NCBI RefSeq assembly: GCF_001679645.1
Contig: NZ_LRUN01000057.1
Coordinates: 32,904-96,903, forward strand
Direction of reading: 5' to 3'
Length of the DNA: 64,000 nt
Source of the DNA: Pseudomonas bananamidigenes
GTDB lineage: Bacteria > Pseudomonadota > Gammaproteobacteria > Pseudomonadales > Pseudomonadaceae
Part shown: piece by piece, positions 18,108-27,585 of the stretch
Position numbering within the stretch: position 1 is the stretch's first letter
Layout: the number at the start of each line of letters is the position of its first letter
The notes under the pieces: generated by a model
Seen by the model: only the letters and a program-made list of their open reading frames with translations
Told to the model about the DNA's origin: nothing
Database searches by the model: none
Translations under genes and position numbers: made by a program

Positions 18108-18845
18108 ATGACGGTTTACGCAATCATCGGTGGCACAGGCCTGACCCAGCTGGAAGGTCTGAGCATTCGTCAGTCGCTGGCGGTGGATACGCCTTATGGT
18201 GCGCCATCGGCTGAAATCCAGATCGGTGAATACGCCGGCAAGGAAGTGCTGTTCCTCGCTCGCCACGGTCATCCGCATCGCTTCCCGCCGCACAAGGTCA
18301 ACTATCGCGCCAACCTGTGGGCGTTGAAGCAGGCGGGGGCCGAAGCAATCATTGCGGTCAACGCCGTGGGTGGGATTCATCCGGCAATGGGCACCGGACA
18401 TTTCTGCGTGCCGCATCAGATCGTCGACTACACCAGCGGGCGCGAACACACCTATTTCGCCGATGATCTGGAGCATGTCACACACATCGACTTCAGCTTT
18501 CCCTACAGCGAACCACTGCGTCAGCAACTGATTGCTGCGCTGGCCGCTGAAGGTTGCGAATACAGCGATCAAGGTGTTTACGCCTGCACCCAGGGCCCGC
18601 GACTGGAAACTGTGGCGGAGATCGTGCGTCTGGAGCGTGACGGCTGCGACATCGTCGGCATGACCGGCATGCCGGAAGCCGCACTGGCCCGTGAGCTGGA
18701 TCTGGATTACGCCTGCCTGTCGCTGGTGGTGAATCCGGCGGCGGGCAAGACCACGGCAGTGATTACCATGGCCGAGATCGAGCAGGCGCTGCATGACGGG
18801 ATGGGCAAGGTGAAATCGACGTTGGCGCGGGTGCTGAAGGGCTGA
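18108..18845 (+). CDS. mtnP: S-methyl-5'-thioinosine phosphorylase
   Basis: This is a member of the methylthioadenosine/purine nucleoside phosphorylase family. In P. aeruginosa the protein at this position (PA3004) is specific for methylthioinosine, formed by deamination of methylthioadenosine from polyamine and acyl-homoserine-lactone synthesis. The 245 residues show the phosphate loop GGTGL at the start, HGHPHRFPPHKVNYRAN, NAVGGI, and TGMPEAALAREL for the nucleoside site. Whether the substrate is MTI or MTA cannot be settled by eye, so the call rests on gene order. AAGGA lies before the ATG. Confidence 0.85.
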   Translation: MTVYAIIGGTGLTQLEGLSIRQSLAVDTPYGAPSAEIQIGEYAGKEVLFLARHGHPHRFPPHKVNYRANLWALKQAGAEAIIAVNAVGGIHPAMGTGHFCVPHQIVDYTSGREHTYFADDLEHVTHIDFSFPYSEPLRQQLIAALAAEGCEYSDQGVYACTQGPRLETVAEIVRLERDGCDIVGMTGMPEAALARELDLDYACLSLVVNPAAGKTTAVITMAEIEQALHDGMGKVKSTLARVLKG

Positions 18846-18870
18846 GTCCGGCTCAAAACCGAGTCGAGCC

Positions 18871-18936
18871 ATTCGCGGGCAAGCCCGCTCCCACAGGTTA
18901 AGCGCTATCTCTGTGGGAGCGGGCTTGCCCGCGAAT
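18871..18936. repeat. Inverted pair of REP palindromes (GCGGGC type)
   Basis: ATTCGCGGGCAAGCCCGC followed by TCCCACAG at 18871-18897 is repeated in reverse orientation at 18911-18936. This is a typical Pseudomonas REP doublet (REPIN) between two convergent genes, and it may also act as a transcription barrier. Confidence 0.9.
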
Positions 18937-18959
18937 CGATCTGGTAAACGACAAAGATT

Positions 18960-21650
18960 TCAGCGCTTGTCGAACTTGTCCGGCAACGGCGCAAACAGCG
19001 CCTCGATATCGTCGCTCTGCAACTTCCAGTCCCCGGCCTTGCGCCCATCCAGCACGCCGGCCGCCAGGTCGGATTTTTCCCGCTGCAGATGCTGAATTTT
19101 CTCTTCGACCGTGCCCCGGGCAATCATCTTGTAGACGAACACTGGCTTCTCCTGGCCAATGCGATACGCACGGTCGGTGGCCTGGTTTTCGGTCGCGGGG
19201 TTCCACCACGGATCGTAGTGAATCACGGTGTCCGCTTCCGTCAGGTTCAGGCCCACACCGCCAGCCTTCAGGCTGATGAGAAAGATCTGACGCTTGCCGC
19301 TCTGGAATTCCTTCACCGGTGTGCGCCGATCCCGGGTTTGCCCGGTCAGCAACGCATAGGGGACATTGCGCTTTTTCAGCTCGTCTTCGATCAATGACAG
19401 CATCGAGGTGAACTGCGAGAACAACAGAATCCGCCGTCCTTCCTCAAACAACTCCTCGAGCATTTCCATCAGGCTGTCGAGCTTGCCCGAGGTGCTGCCG
19501 CGAGCGGGCAGGGTGGCGTCGTTGACCAGGCGCAAATCACAGCAGACCTGACGCAGCTTGAGCAGCGCTTCGAGAATGATGATCTGGCTGCGCGCCACGC
19601 CTTTGCGAGTGATCTCGTCGCGCACCTTCTTGTCCATGGCCAGGCGCATGGTTTCGTACACGTCGCGCTGCGCCTCGTTGAGCTCGACCCAATGGATGAT
19701 CTCGGTTTTCGGCGGCAACTCGGTCGCGACCTGTTCCTTGGTGCGGCGCAGCAGGAAGGGTTTGATCCGACCGTTGAGGTGCTGAAGTCTGACTTCGCTG
19801 GCGCGCTTTTCGATTGGTACACGGTAATCGGCGTTGAAGCTTTTGACGTCGCCGAGCCAGCCGGGCAGCAGGAAGTGAAACAGCGACCACAACTCGCCCA
19901 GGTGGTTTTCCAGAGGGGTTCCGCTCAGGCACAGGCGCTGGCGAGCGTTCAATTCGCGGGCGGCCTGGGCGGCTTTGCTGTTCGGATTCTTGATGTACTG
20001 CGCCTCGTCCAGCACCAATACGTGCAGCGGTTGCCGGGTCAGGTGCCCGACATCCTTGGGCAGCAGCGCGTAGGTCGTGAGGATCAGGTCGTAATCGGCC
20101 AGATGCTCGAAATGCTTTTTGCGGCTGGCGCCGTACAGGGCCAGCACTTTGAGCTGTGGTGTGAAGTGCGCCGCTTCATCCAGCCAGTTGGGGATCAGGC
20201 TGGTGGGCATCACCACCATGCAGGGTCGATCCAGTCGCCCGGCGTTTTTCTCGCTGAGAATGTGTGCCAGGGTCTGTAGGGTTTTGCCCAGACCCATGTC
20301 ATCGGCAAGAATCCCGCCGACTTCAAGTTGCCGCAGCGACTGCATCCAGCTCAAGCCTTCGAGCTGATAAGGGCGCAGCGTCGCGTTCAGCCCTTGCGGC
20401 GCTTCGGCGTTATAGTCGCGGATATCACGCAAGCGTTGGGCGAAGCTGCGAATCTGTTCTCCGCCCTCCCACAGAAGGGGGATGTCTTCCAGCGAATTGA
20501 GGCGGGTGGCGTCAGCCTTGCTCAGGCGCAGGGAGGTTTCGCCCGGCTCTTGCAGATAGAACTCGCCCAGCGTCGCCAGCACCGGCTTCAACCGGCCGAG
20601 CGGCAGAGCGACCTGCAGGGGGCCGTGCTCACTGTTGCGTTGCGGGATGTTCACCAGAATCAGCTCGTCGTCCCGGCGCCGGGCGAGGCGTTCGGGGTTG
20701 AGGATTTCTGTGTGCGAGCGCATCAGGTTGAGCAGGATCGGCAAAAGGCTCAGGCGTTCGCCATTGACGATGATACCCAGCTCCAGATCAAACCAGTCGC
20801 GCTCTGGCGTCTGCTCGACGGTGGCGTACCAGTCGTCGACGGCAGTCAGGTCGAAGCCGAATTCATCGTCGACCAGCAGTTCCCAGCCTTGGGTGCGCAG
20901 CTTCGGCAGGTCGTTCAGCGTAAACGTCAGCCAGGCGCTGTCATTGACCATTTCATAGAGTTCGCCGGCGCTTTCCGGTAGAGCCTTGCTTTGCCTTGTG
21001 GCTATGCGAAAGCCGAGAATCCGCAGTTGTTCGCGGTAGCTTTGTTCAACCTCCGGGTGGCGTTTGACCCGCAGTGTCTGAGCTTCCTGGCGTATCAGAA
21101 TGTCGCTGTTTTTCTGCCCGCTGACGTATTCGTCGAGATAACTGAACGACAGTGCCGCACGGTGCTGGATATAGCGCTGCATCTTGCCATTGCGTGGTTC
21201 GAAGGCGCTGAACTCGACGCTGGCCAGCCACAGGCGCGGCACCGGCTGTACGTTGTCGACCAGTACTTGTGGCGGCGCCTTGGGACTGCGGTTTTCCAGG
21301 ACGGCCTGGAGTTTTTCCAGCAGTTCGGCGTCTTTGGTGGCGGCAGGGTATTCGAGGGTTTCCTGCACGTGCAGCAATACCGCTGCACAGTGTTTGCAGT
21401 TGCTGTGAACCGGGCAGGTGCAGGTGGCGTCGACCATCAGCAGTGTGCCTTTGGCCGATTCGCGCAAATGGATCGTCTGGCGATAGAGGTTGCCGCCAGA
21501 GCCTTCGCAACTGGCGGTAATTGTCGCGTCGCCGACCTGCACGATCCGCACCCGGTTTTCCAGAGCGTAGCGGCGGCCACGCTCCAGGCTTTGTTCCTTG
21601 AACCGGCTGACCCAGGAAGGGGCCAGCGGTTTGCTCAGAGGTGGAGGCAT
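18960..21650 (-). CDS. SWIM-domain SNF2-family DNA helicase/translocase
   Basis: A large ATP-driven double-stranded DNA translocase of 896 residues. The N-terminal part holds a SWIM zinc finger (CTCPVHSNCKHC, about residues 93-104). The SNF2 motor has the Walker A-like DDMGLGKTLQ, motif II LDEAQYIKN, motif III LSGTPLENH, LRRTKEQVA, motif V KAGGVGLNLTEAD and motif VI ATDRAYRIGQ. The combination is common in bacterial SNF2 proteins related to RapA/HepA, but the SWIM finger sets it apart from RapA. It starts 11 bases after csiV in the mfd operon, which suggests a role in transcription-coupled or DNA-repair processes; that link is inference. Confidence 0.9.
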   Translation of the reverse strand: MPPPLSKPLAPSWVSRFKEQSLERGRRYALENRVRIVQVGDATITASCEGSGGNLYRQTIHLRESAKGTLLMVDATCTCPVHSNCKHCAAVLLHVQETLEYPAATKDAELLEKLQAVLENRSPKAPPQVLVDNVQPVPRLWLASVEFSAFEPRNGKMQRYIQHRAALSFSYLDEYVSGQKNSDILIRQEAQTLRVKRHPEVEQSYREQLRILGFRIATRQSKALPESAGELYEMVNDSAWLTFTLNDLPKLRTQGWELLVDDEFGFDLTAVDDWYATVEQTPERDWFDLELGIIVNGERLSLLPILLNLMRSHTEILNPERLARRRDDELILVNIPQRNSEHGPLQVALPLGRLKPVLATLGEFYLQEPGETSLRLSKADATRLNSLEDIPLLWEGGEQIRSFAQRLRDIRDYNAEAPQGLNATLRPYQLEGLSWMQSLRQLEVGGILADDMGLGKTLQTLAHILSEKNAGRLDRPCMVVMPTSLIPNWLDEAAHFTPQLKVLALYGASRKKHFEHLADYDLILTTYALLPKDVGHLTRQPLHVLVLDEAQYIKNPNSKAAQAARELNARQRLCLSGTPLENHLGELWSLFHFLLPGWLGDVKSFNADYRVPIEKRASEVRLQHLNGRIKPFLLRRTKEQVATELPPKTEIIHWVELNEAQRDVYETMRLAMDKKVRDEITRKGVARSQIIILEALLKLRQVCCDLRLVNDATLPARGSTSGKLDSLMEMLEELFEEGRRILLFSQFTSMLSLIEDELKKRNVPYALLTGQTRDRRTPVKEFQSGKRQIFLISLKAGGVGLNLTEADTVIHYDPWWNPATENQATDRAYRIGQEKPVFVYKMIARGTVEEKIQHLQREKSDLAAGVLDGRKAGDWKLQSDDIEALFAPLPDKFDKR

Positions 21651-21661
21651 GAGGACTTCGA

Positions 21662-22243
21662 TCAGTCCGGAATGGATTCAGGTGCTTCCCGAGGCGCTGG
21701 CGCCGTCAGCGAAGTGATCTTGATCAGCATGGCTAGGTGGCCGTTGTCCAGGTAGTTGAGCTGGCCATTTTTGGTGTGGCTGTCCTGTTTCAGGCGTTCG
21801 CTGGCGGTGACCATGCCGTTGGCGTCGATCTGGTTGACCCAGAAATCGGCGTTGACGTCGGTGAAACGCCCGAGTTTCATTTCGAGCGTGCCCTCGATGG
21901 GAAACTGGCCGAACTGTTCCTTGCCGTCGCTGATCGCGATTTTGGTCGGCGACTCGCCCAGAGGCTGCTGCCAGGCCTTGTGCATCAGCACAGTGTATTC
22001 GCCGCTGGCAGCGAGTTTGCTGGCGACTTCACCCAATGCGGGAGTACGCAGGCTGGCATCGTCAAGGCGTCTGGCGCCGGCGGCCCAGTCTTCCGGTGCG
22101 GCGCGGCTGATGATGGCGGGGACGGCGTTCTGGCGTATCAGAATCATTTCAACCTGATACAGGTCATCGGCAAACGCCGAGGGTGCCGCCAGCGTCATCA
22201 AGAGCGGGGTCAGCAGCAAAGTCAGTGAGCGAAACAGGCGCAT
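21662..22243 (-). CDS. csiV: CsiV family peptidoglycan-binding protein
   Basis: A 193-residue exported protein with a signal peptide (LTLLLTPLLMTLAAPSAFA, residues about 8-26). The start of the mature part, DLYQVEMILIRQNA, is characteristic of CsiV. In Vibrio, CsiV binds peptidoglycan and acts with the activator LpoA. The protein lies between mfd (10 bases) and the SNF2 helicase (11 bases) in one tight leftward operon, an arrangement also found in other pseudomonads. The function is by family only. Confidence 0.82.
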   Translation of the reverse strand: MRLFRSLTLLLTPLLMTLAAPSAFADDLYQVEMILIRQNAVPAIISRAAPEDWAAGARRLDDASLRTPALGEVASKLAASGEYTVLMHKAWQQPLGESPTKIAISDGKEQFGQFPIEGTLEMKLGRFTDVNADFWVNQIDANGMVTASERLKQDSHTKNGQLNYLDNGHLAMLIKITSLTAPAPREAPESIPD

Positions 22244-22253
22244 GCGGCGTCCT

Positions 22254-25200
22254 TCAAGCAGTTTTCGGGAGGAGGCGCTCGAACAGCGCCTCCACAGTAT
22301 TAAAGCGCTCTTCCGGGCGCTCCATCGGCACCTGGAATTTGAACATCGTGGCGCCTTCGAATTTGTAGCGTTTCGGTTGACTCTGAATCAGCTTGATCAG
22401 GGTCATCGGATCGACCGGGGTCTGTGCGGCGAACTCGATTCGACCGCCCTGCGGGCCGCCATCGACCTTCTTGATGCCCAGCTGTTCGGCCTGCAATTTC
22501 AATGCAGTGATGCGCACCAGATTCTTGGTCGGTTCCGGCAGCAGGCCGAAGCGGTCGATCATCTCCACTTGCAGGTCTTTTAGGCCCTCCTCGTCGGTGG
22601 CCGACGCGATGCGTTTGTAGAGGATCAACCGTGCATGCACATCCGGCAGGTAATCCTCCGGAATCAGCGCCGGCACCCGCAGGTTGACTTCCGGGCCGCC
22701 ACCGAGCGGTTGATCGAGGTTTGGCTGTTCGCCCTTGCGGATCGATTTCACCGCGCGCTCGAGCATTTCCATGTACAGCGTGAAGCCGACGGCTTGAATC
22801 TGCCCGCTCTGGCCATCGCCCAGCAGTTCGCCGGCGCCACGGATTTCCAGGTCGTTGGTGGCCAGCACGAAGCCCGCGCCGAGGTCTTGCGTATTGGCAA
22901 TCGCCTCCAGACGTTTTTCCGCATCGCCGGAGATCTGTTGGCGTGGCGGGGTCAGCAGGTAGGCGTAGGCCTGGTGGTGGCTGCGACCGACGCGACCGCG
23001 CAACTGGTGCAACTGCGCCAGACCGAACTTGTCGGCGCGCTCGATGATGATGGTGTTGGCGCTCGGCACGTCGATGCCGGTCTCGATGATGGTCGAGGCG
23101 ATCAGTACGTTGAAGCGCTTGTGGTAGAAGTCGCTCATTACCTGTTCGAGTTCGCGCTCGCGCATCTGTCCGTGCCCGATGCCGATGCGCGCCTCCGGCA
23201 CCAGTTCGGCCAGTTCGGCGGCGCATTTCTCGATGGTCTTCACGTCGTTGTGCAGGTAGTAAACCTGACCGCCGCGCAGCAGTTCGCGCAGCAAGGCTTC
23301 CTTCACCGTGCTCTTGTTCTGCTCCATGACGAAGGTGCGCACCGACAGACGTCGCGCCGGCGGCGTGGCGATGATCGACAGGTCGCGCATGCCCGACACC
23401 GCCATGTTCAGCGTGCGCGGAATCGGGGTGGCTGTCAGGGTCAGAATGTCGACTTCGCTGCGCAGGGCCTTGAGCTGTTCTTTCTGACGGACACCGAAGC
23501 GGTGTTCTTCGTCGATGATCACCAGACCCAGGTTCTTGATCTTGACGTCGTCCTGCAGCAGCTTGTGGGTGCCGATGACGATGTCGATATTGCCTTCGGC
23601 CAGTTCGGCCACCGCCGCGTTCACTTCTTTTGCCGACTTGAAGCGGCTCATCACTTCCACGGTCACCGGCCAGTCGGCGAAGCGGTCGCGGAAGCTGTTG
23701 TAGTGCTGCTGGGCGAGCAGGGTGGTCGGCACCAGGATTGCCACTTGCTTGCCGCCGTGCACGGCAATGAATGCGGCACGCATGGCCACTTCGGTCTTGC
23801 CGAAGCCCACGTCACCGCAGACCAGCCGGTCCATCGGCTTCGGCGCAAGCATGTCCTCGCGCACGGCTTCGATGGTGGCTTGCTGGTCCGGAGTTTCCTC
23901 GAACGGGAAGCCGGCGCTGAACGTCGCATAATCGGCTTTCGGATCGGCGAATGCGTAACCTTCGCGAGCGGCGCGACGGGCGTAGATGTCGAGCAGTTCG
24001 GCGGCCACGTCGCGGACCTGTTCGGCAGCCTTGCGTTTGGCTTTCTGCCAGGTCTCCGAGCCGAGTCGGTGCAGCGGGGCCAGGGCATCGTCGCTGCCGG
24101 TGTAGCGGGCAATGAGATGCAGGTTGGCCACCGGCACATAGAGCTTGGCGTTCTCGGCGTATTCGAGGGTGAGGAATTCGGCAGCCTGGTTGTCGATTTC
24201 CAGAATCGTCAGGCCGAGATAGCGGCCGACACCGTGGTCGATATGGACCACCGGCGCGCCCTCGCGCAATTCGGTGAGGTTCTTGATCACCGCATCGTTG
24301 TTGGCGTCGGCGCGTTTCTCGCGGCGACGACGCTGCATCACGCGCTGGCCGAACAGCGGGCTTTCCGCGGCCAGTGCCAGTGCCGGGTCATCGAGCATCA
24401 GGCCTTCGTCGAGCGGTGCAATGGTGATCGCCAGGCGATCCTTGCCCGCGACGAAGTCCGGCCAGCTATCGACGGTTTTCGGTCGCAGCTTCAGTCGATC
24501 CAGCAACTCCAGCAGCACTTCGCGACGACCTGCGGACTCGGCAGTGAACAGCACGCGTCCCGGGAACTGGTCGAGAAAGGTGGAAAGTGCGGCCAACGGC
24601 TGCGTGGCCTTGGCTTCGATCGCCAGATCCGGCAGTGCCTGCGCGGGAAAGCGCTCGCGGCCGACACCGGTTTCCACATCCTGCTGGCTGGCCACCACGC
24701 GCGGCCAGTTCTTCAGGCGGGCGAAGCAATCCTCTACCGGCAGAAACAGCTCGGCGGGTGGCAATAAAGGACGTGACGGATCGACACGGCGTTCTTCATA
24801 ACGATTGCGCACGTCGTTCCAGAAGTTTTCTGCCGCTTGCTCGATTCCTGGCAGCGAGAACACCTGGGTGTCCTGGGGCAGGTAATCGAACAGGGTCGAG
24901 GTTTCCTCGAAGAACAGCGGCAAGTAGTACTCGATGCCGGCCGGGGTGATGCCGCTGCTCAGATCCTGAAAGATCGGGCAGCGGCGGAAATCGACGTCGA
25001 AGCGCTCGCGAAAACGCGCCTTGAAACGGGTGACCGCTTCTTTCTGCAGCGGAAATTCCTTGGCCGGCAGCAGTTTGACCGAATCGACCTTGTCGATGGA
25101 GCGCTGGGTTTCCGGGTCGAAGGTGCGCAGGGTTTCGATTTCGTCGTCGAACAGATCGATCCGATAAGGCAGTTTGCTGCCCATCGGAAACAGGTCGATC

Positions 25201-25703
25201 AGTGCGCCGCGTACCGTGAACTCGCCGTGTTCGTACACCGTATCGACGTACCGATAGCCGCTGGCTTCGAGCCGTGTGCGCATCTGTTCGACGTCGAGTT
25301 TCTGACCGACATCCAGCACCAGGCTGCTGCCGAGCAGGAACCTGGTCGGCGCCAGACGATGCAGGGCCGTAGTGATCGGCACCACCAGCACGCCATGTTC
25401 CAGTTCCGGCAGTCTGTAAAGGCTGGCGATGCGCTGGGAGATGATGTCCTGATGCGGCGAAAACAGGTCGTAGGGCAGGGTTTCCCAATCGGGGAAATGC
25501 AGCACCGGTAAATCCGGGGCGAAGAAGCTCAGTTCCTGCTCCAGCCGTTCGGCACTCTGGCTGTCGGCGGTCAGCAGCAACGTGAAGCGCTTGGCAGCGC
25601 TGGCAGCCTCGGCAATGGCCAGGCTCAGTGCAGCACCGGGCAGATTGCCCCAGTGCTGTTTACCTGCCGCAGCAGGGAGAAGCGGTAGACGCAGAACAGG
25701 CAC
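22254..25703 (-). CDS. mfd: Transcription-repair coupling factor
   Basis: Mfd removes RNA polymerase stalled at DNA lesions and recruits UvrA. The 1149-residue protein has the UvrB-like N-terminal module, the RNA-polymerase interaction domain (VHIDHGVGRYLGL onwards, about residue 490), a RecG-like translocase with Walker A CGDVGFGKTEVA, DEEH box IIDEEHRFGV, TATPIPRTLNMA and QLRGRVGRS, and the C-terminal TRCF domain. It heads a three-gene leftward operon. A long antisense ORF over this gene (22635-24767) is a codon-bias shadow. Confidence 0.97.
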   Translation of the reverse strand: MPVLRLPLLPAAAGKQHWGNLPGAALSLAIAEAASAAKRFTLLLTADSQSAERLEQELSFFAPDLPVLHFPDWETLPYDLFSPHQDIISQRIASLYRLPELEHGVLVVPITTALHRLAPTRFLLGSSLVLDVGQKLDVEQMRTRLEASGYRYVDTVYEHGEFTVRGALIDLFPMGSKLPYRIDLFDDEIETLRTFDPETQRSIDKVDSVKLLPAKEFPLQKEAVTRFKARFRERFDVDFRRCPIFQDLSSGITPAGIEYYLPLFFEETSTLFDYLPQDTQVFSLPGIEQAAENFWNDVRNRYEERRVDPSRPLLPPAELFLPVEDCFARLKNWPRVVASQQDVETGVGRERFPAQALPDLAIEAKATQPLAALSTFLDQFPGRVLFTAESAGRREVLLELLDRLKLRPKTVDSWPDFVAGKDRLAITIAPLDEGLMLDDPALALAAESPLFGQRVMQRRRREKRADANNDAVIKNLTELREGAPVVHIDHGVGRYLGLTILEIDNQAAEFLTLEYAENAKLYVPVANLHLIARYTGSDDALAPLHRLGSETWQKAKRKAAEQVRDVAAELLDIYARRAAREGYAFADPKADYATFSAGFPFEETPDQQATIEAVREDMLAPKPMDRLVCGDVGFGKTEVAMRAAFIAVHGGKQVAILVPTTLLAQQHYNSFRDRFADWPVTVEVMSRFKSAKEVNAAVAELAEGNIDIVIGTHKLLQDDVKIKNLGLVIIDEEHRFGVRQKEQLKALRSEVDILTLTATPIPRTLNMAVSGMRDLSIIATPPARRLSVRTFVMEQNKSTVKEALLRELLRGGQVYYLHNDVKTIEKCAAELAELVPEARIGIGHGQMRERELEQVMSDFYHKRFNVLIASTIIETGIDVPSANTIIIERADKFGLAQLHQLRGRVGRSHHQAYAYLLTPPRQQISGDAEKRLEAIANTQDLGAGFVLATNDLEIRGAGELLGDGQSGQIQAVGFTLYMEMLERAVKSIRKGEQPNLDQPLGGGPEVNLRVPALIPEDYLPDVHARLILYKRIASATDEEGLKDLQVEMIDRFGLLPEPTKNLVRITALKLQAEQLGIKKVDGGPQGGRIEFAAQTPVDPMTLIKLIQSQPKRYKFEGATMFKFQVPMERPEERFNTVEALFERLLPKTA

Positions 25704-26072
25704 GGAAGGTTGAGCTCCAGGCGTTGCGACAAAGTCGGTAATTGTAGCGGCGTCCGGTGCCGCCTGTCAGTTGCAGACTGCGTCTATCTGCGCTGTTTCC
25801 GGAAAATGTAGTGGTAACCATAAAAACAGACACTTTTTTGACGATTATGTAGTGCCGAAATCGAGTGGTGTTACGGAGGGTTACAGACATCGTCTAACAG
25901 CCGTCGAAAAACTGACTGCGCTGCAGGCCCCGGTTTTACTGGGCTTGCGCGAGGCGTTATTTTTTTGGACGGCGTTTTGTTACCGGTTGCACGACAAGCG
26001 CGCATTGCTACGAGAGGTTCTCGGCGGCATAATGTAGCCCCTTTTTTCTGCCCCTACATGTGGAAGGTTCCC
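25704..26072. other. Divergent mfd-gap control region
   Basis: This 369-bp stretch carries no gene that I can support. TGTAGTG occurs at 25807-25813 and again at 25848-25854 as direct repeats 41 bases apart, and TGTAGC occurs near 26034. TGTAGT is the half-site reported for the Pseudomonas carbon-metabolism regulator RccR, but the partner ACTACA is not present here. The gap ribosome site GGAAGG lies just before 26073. Confidence 0.45.
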
Positions 26073-27521
26073 GTGACTCAGAAGCCCGACCAGTGTCTTG
26101 GTGAATGGATCGACCGTGAAGCACTCGCAGAAGCGATGATTCCGCTTATCGGTCAGCTCTACCGCAATAACAACGTGGTGAGCTCGATCTATGGCCGCAG
26201 CCTGATCAACCAGTCTGTCATCGCGATTCTCAAGGCTCATCGCTTTGCTCGCCATCGTTCTTCCGACGATAGCGAACTCTCCGTCCACGAAACATTCCCT
26301 CTGCTGAAGGCCATGAGCGAGCTCAAGCTCGGCGCGGCTTCGGTGGATCTGGGCAAGTTGGCGTTCAAGTTCCGCGCTGAAGGCAATGGCCGCACGGCCG
26401 AACAATTCGTTCGCGAAGAGTTGGCCGATGTCGTGGGCCAGCAAAACGCCTCCGCGCGTAAAGGCACCGATGTCGTGCTGTACGGCTTCGGTCGTATCGG
26501 CCGTCTGCTGGCGCGCATCCTGATCGAAAAAACCGGTGGTGGCGACGGCTTGCGTCTGCGTGCCATCGTTGTTCGCAAGGGTTCTGAAAACGATCTGGTC
26601 AAGCGTGCCAGCCTGCTGCGTCGTGACTCGGTACATGGCCCGTTCGATGGCACTATCACCATCGATGAAGAAAACAACACCATCACCGCCAACGGCAACC
26701 TGATTCAGGTGATCTACGCCAAGAGCCCGTCCGAAGTCGACTACACCCAGTACGGCATCGAGAATGCGCTGATCGTCGACAACACCGGTGTATGGCGTGA
26801 TGCCGACGGCCTGGGCCAGCACCTGGCCTGCCCGGGCGCTGCCCGCGTGATTCTGACCGCGCCGGGCAAAGGCGCGCTGAAGAACATCGTTCACGGCATC
26901 AACCACGGCGACATCACGCCTGACGACAAGATCATCTCGGCGGCGTCCTGCACCACCAACGCCATCGTGCCGGTGCTCAAGGCCGTCAACGACCAGTACG
27001 GCATCGTCAACGGCCACGTCGAAACCGTTCACTCGTTCACCAACGACCAGAACCTGATCGACAACTTCCACAAGGGCAGCCGTCGTGGCCGCGCCGCGCC
27101 GCTGAACATGGTGATCACCGAGACCGGTGCCGCCACTGCCGCTGCCAAGGCACTGCCAGTGCTCAAGGGCAAGCTGACCGGCAACGCGATTCGCGTACCT
27201 ACGCCGAACGTGTCGATGGCCATCCTGAACCTGAATCTGGAAAAGGCCACCACTCGCGACGAAATCAACGAGTACCTGCGTCAGATGGCCATGCACTCGG
27301 AACTGCACAAGCAGATCGATTACGTCAGCTCGCAGGAAGTGGTTTCCACTGACTTCGTGGGCTCGCGTCATGCCGGTGTCGTGGATGCCGAGGCAACCAT
27401 CACCCAGGATAACCGCGTCGTTCTGTACGTCTGGTACGACAACGAGTTCGGTTACAGCTGCCAGGTGGTTCGCGTGATGGAAGACATGGCCGGTGTAAAC
27501 CCGCCAGCGTTCCCGCGCTAA
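26073..27521 (+). CDS. gap: Glyceraldehyde-3-phosphate dehydrogenase, long form with N-terminal extension
   Basis: This enzyme interconverts glyceraldehyde-3-phosphate and 1,3-bisphosphoglycerate. At 482 residues it is about 150 longer than ordinary GapA because of an N-terminal extension of roughly 125 residues. The Rossmann fold begins at VVLYGFGRIGRLLARIL, and the catalytic Cys is in SAASCTTNAIVPV. GTG at 26073 is chosen because GGAAGG ends five bases before it and MTQKPDQCLGEW is the expected beginning; ATG at 26058 is possible. This is the mfd-linked GAPDH of pseudomonads, thought to serve gluconeogenesis rather than the Entner-Doudoroff route. Confidence 0.92.
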   Translation: MTQKPDQCLGEWIDREALAEAMIPLIGQLYRNNNVVSSIYGRSLINQSVIAILKAHRFARHRSSDDSELSVHETFPLLKAMSELKLGAASVDLGKLAFKFRAEGNGRTAEQFVREELADVVGQQNASARKGTDVVLYGFGRIGRLLARILIEKTGGGDGLRLRAIVVRKGSENDLVKRASLLRRDSVHGPFDGTITIDEENNTITANGNLIQVIYAKSPSEVDYTQYGIENALIVDNTGVWRDADGLGQHLACPGAARVILTAPGKGALKNIVHGINHGDITPDDKIISAASCTTNAIVPVLKAVNDQYGIVNGHVETVHSFTNDQNLIDNFHKGSRRGRAAPLNMVITETGAATAAAKALPVLKGKLTGNAIRVPTPNVSMAILNLNLEKATTRDEINEYLRQMAMHSELHKQIDYVSSQEVVSTDFVGSRHAGVVDAEATITQDNRVVLYVWYDNEFGYSCQVVRVMEDMAGVNPPAFPR

Positions 27522-27537
27522 GCCTTAGCCGCAAATG

Positions 27538-27567
27538 AAAACGCCCCGACATTGTCGGGGCGTTTTT
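27538..27567. terminator. Bidirectional terminator between gap and the MFS gene
   Basis: AAAACGCCCCGAC-ATT-GTCGGGGCGTTTT is a perfect 13-bp stem with T and A runs on both sides, between convergent genes. Confidence 0.92.
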
Positions 27568-27585
27568 GTTTGTGCGCGATTCTGG

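Noticed and set aside
22635..24767. 710-residue plus-strand ORF opposite mfd
   Set aside because: Antisense shadow caused by the codon bias of mfd; no ribosome site, and His/Gln/Val-rich composition typical of such frames.
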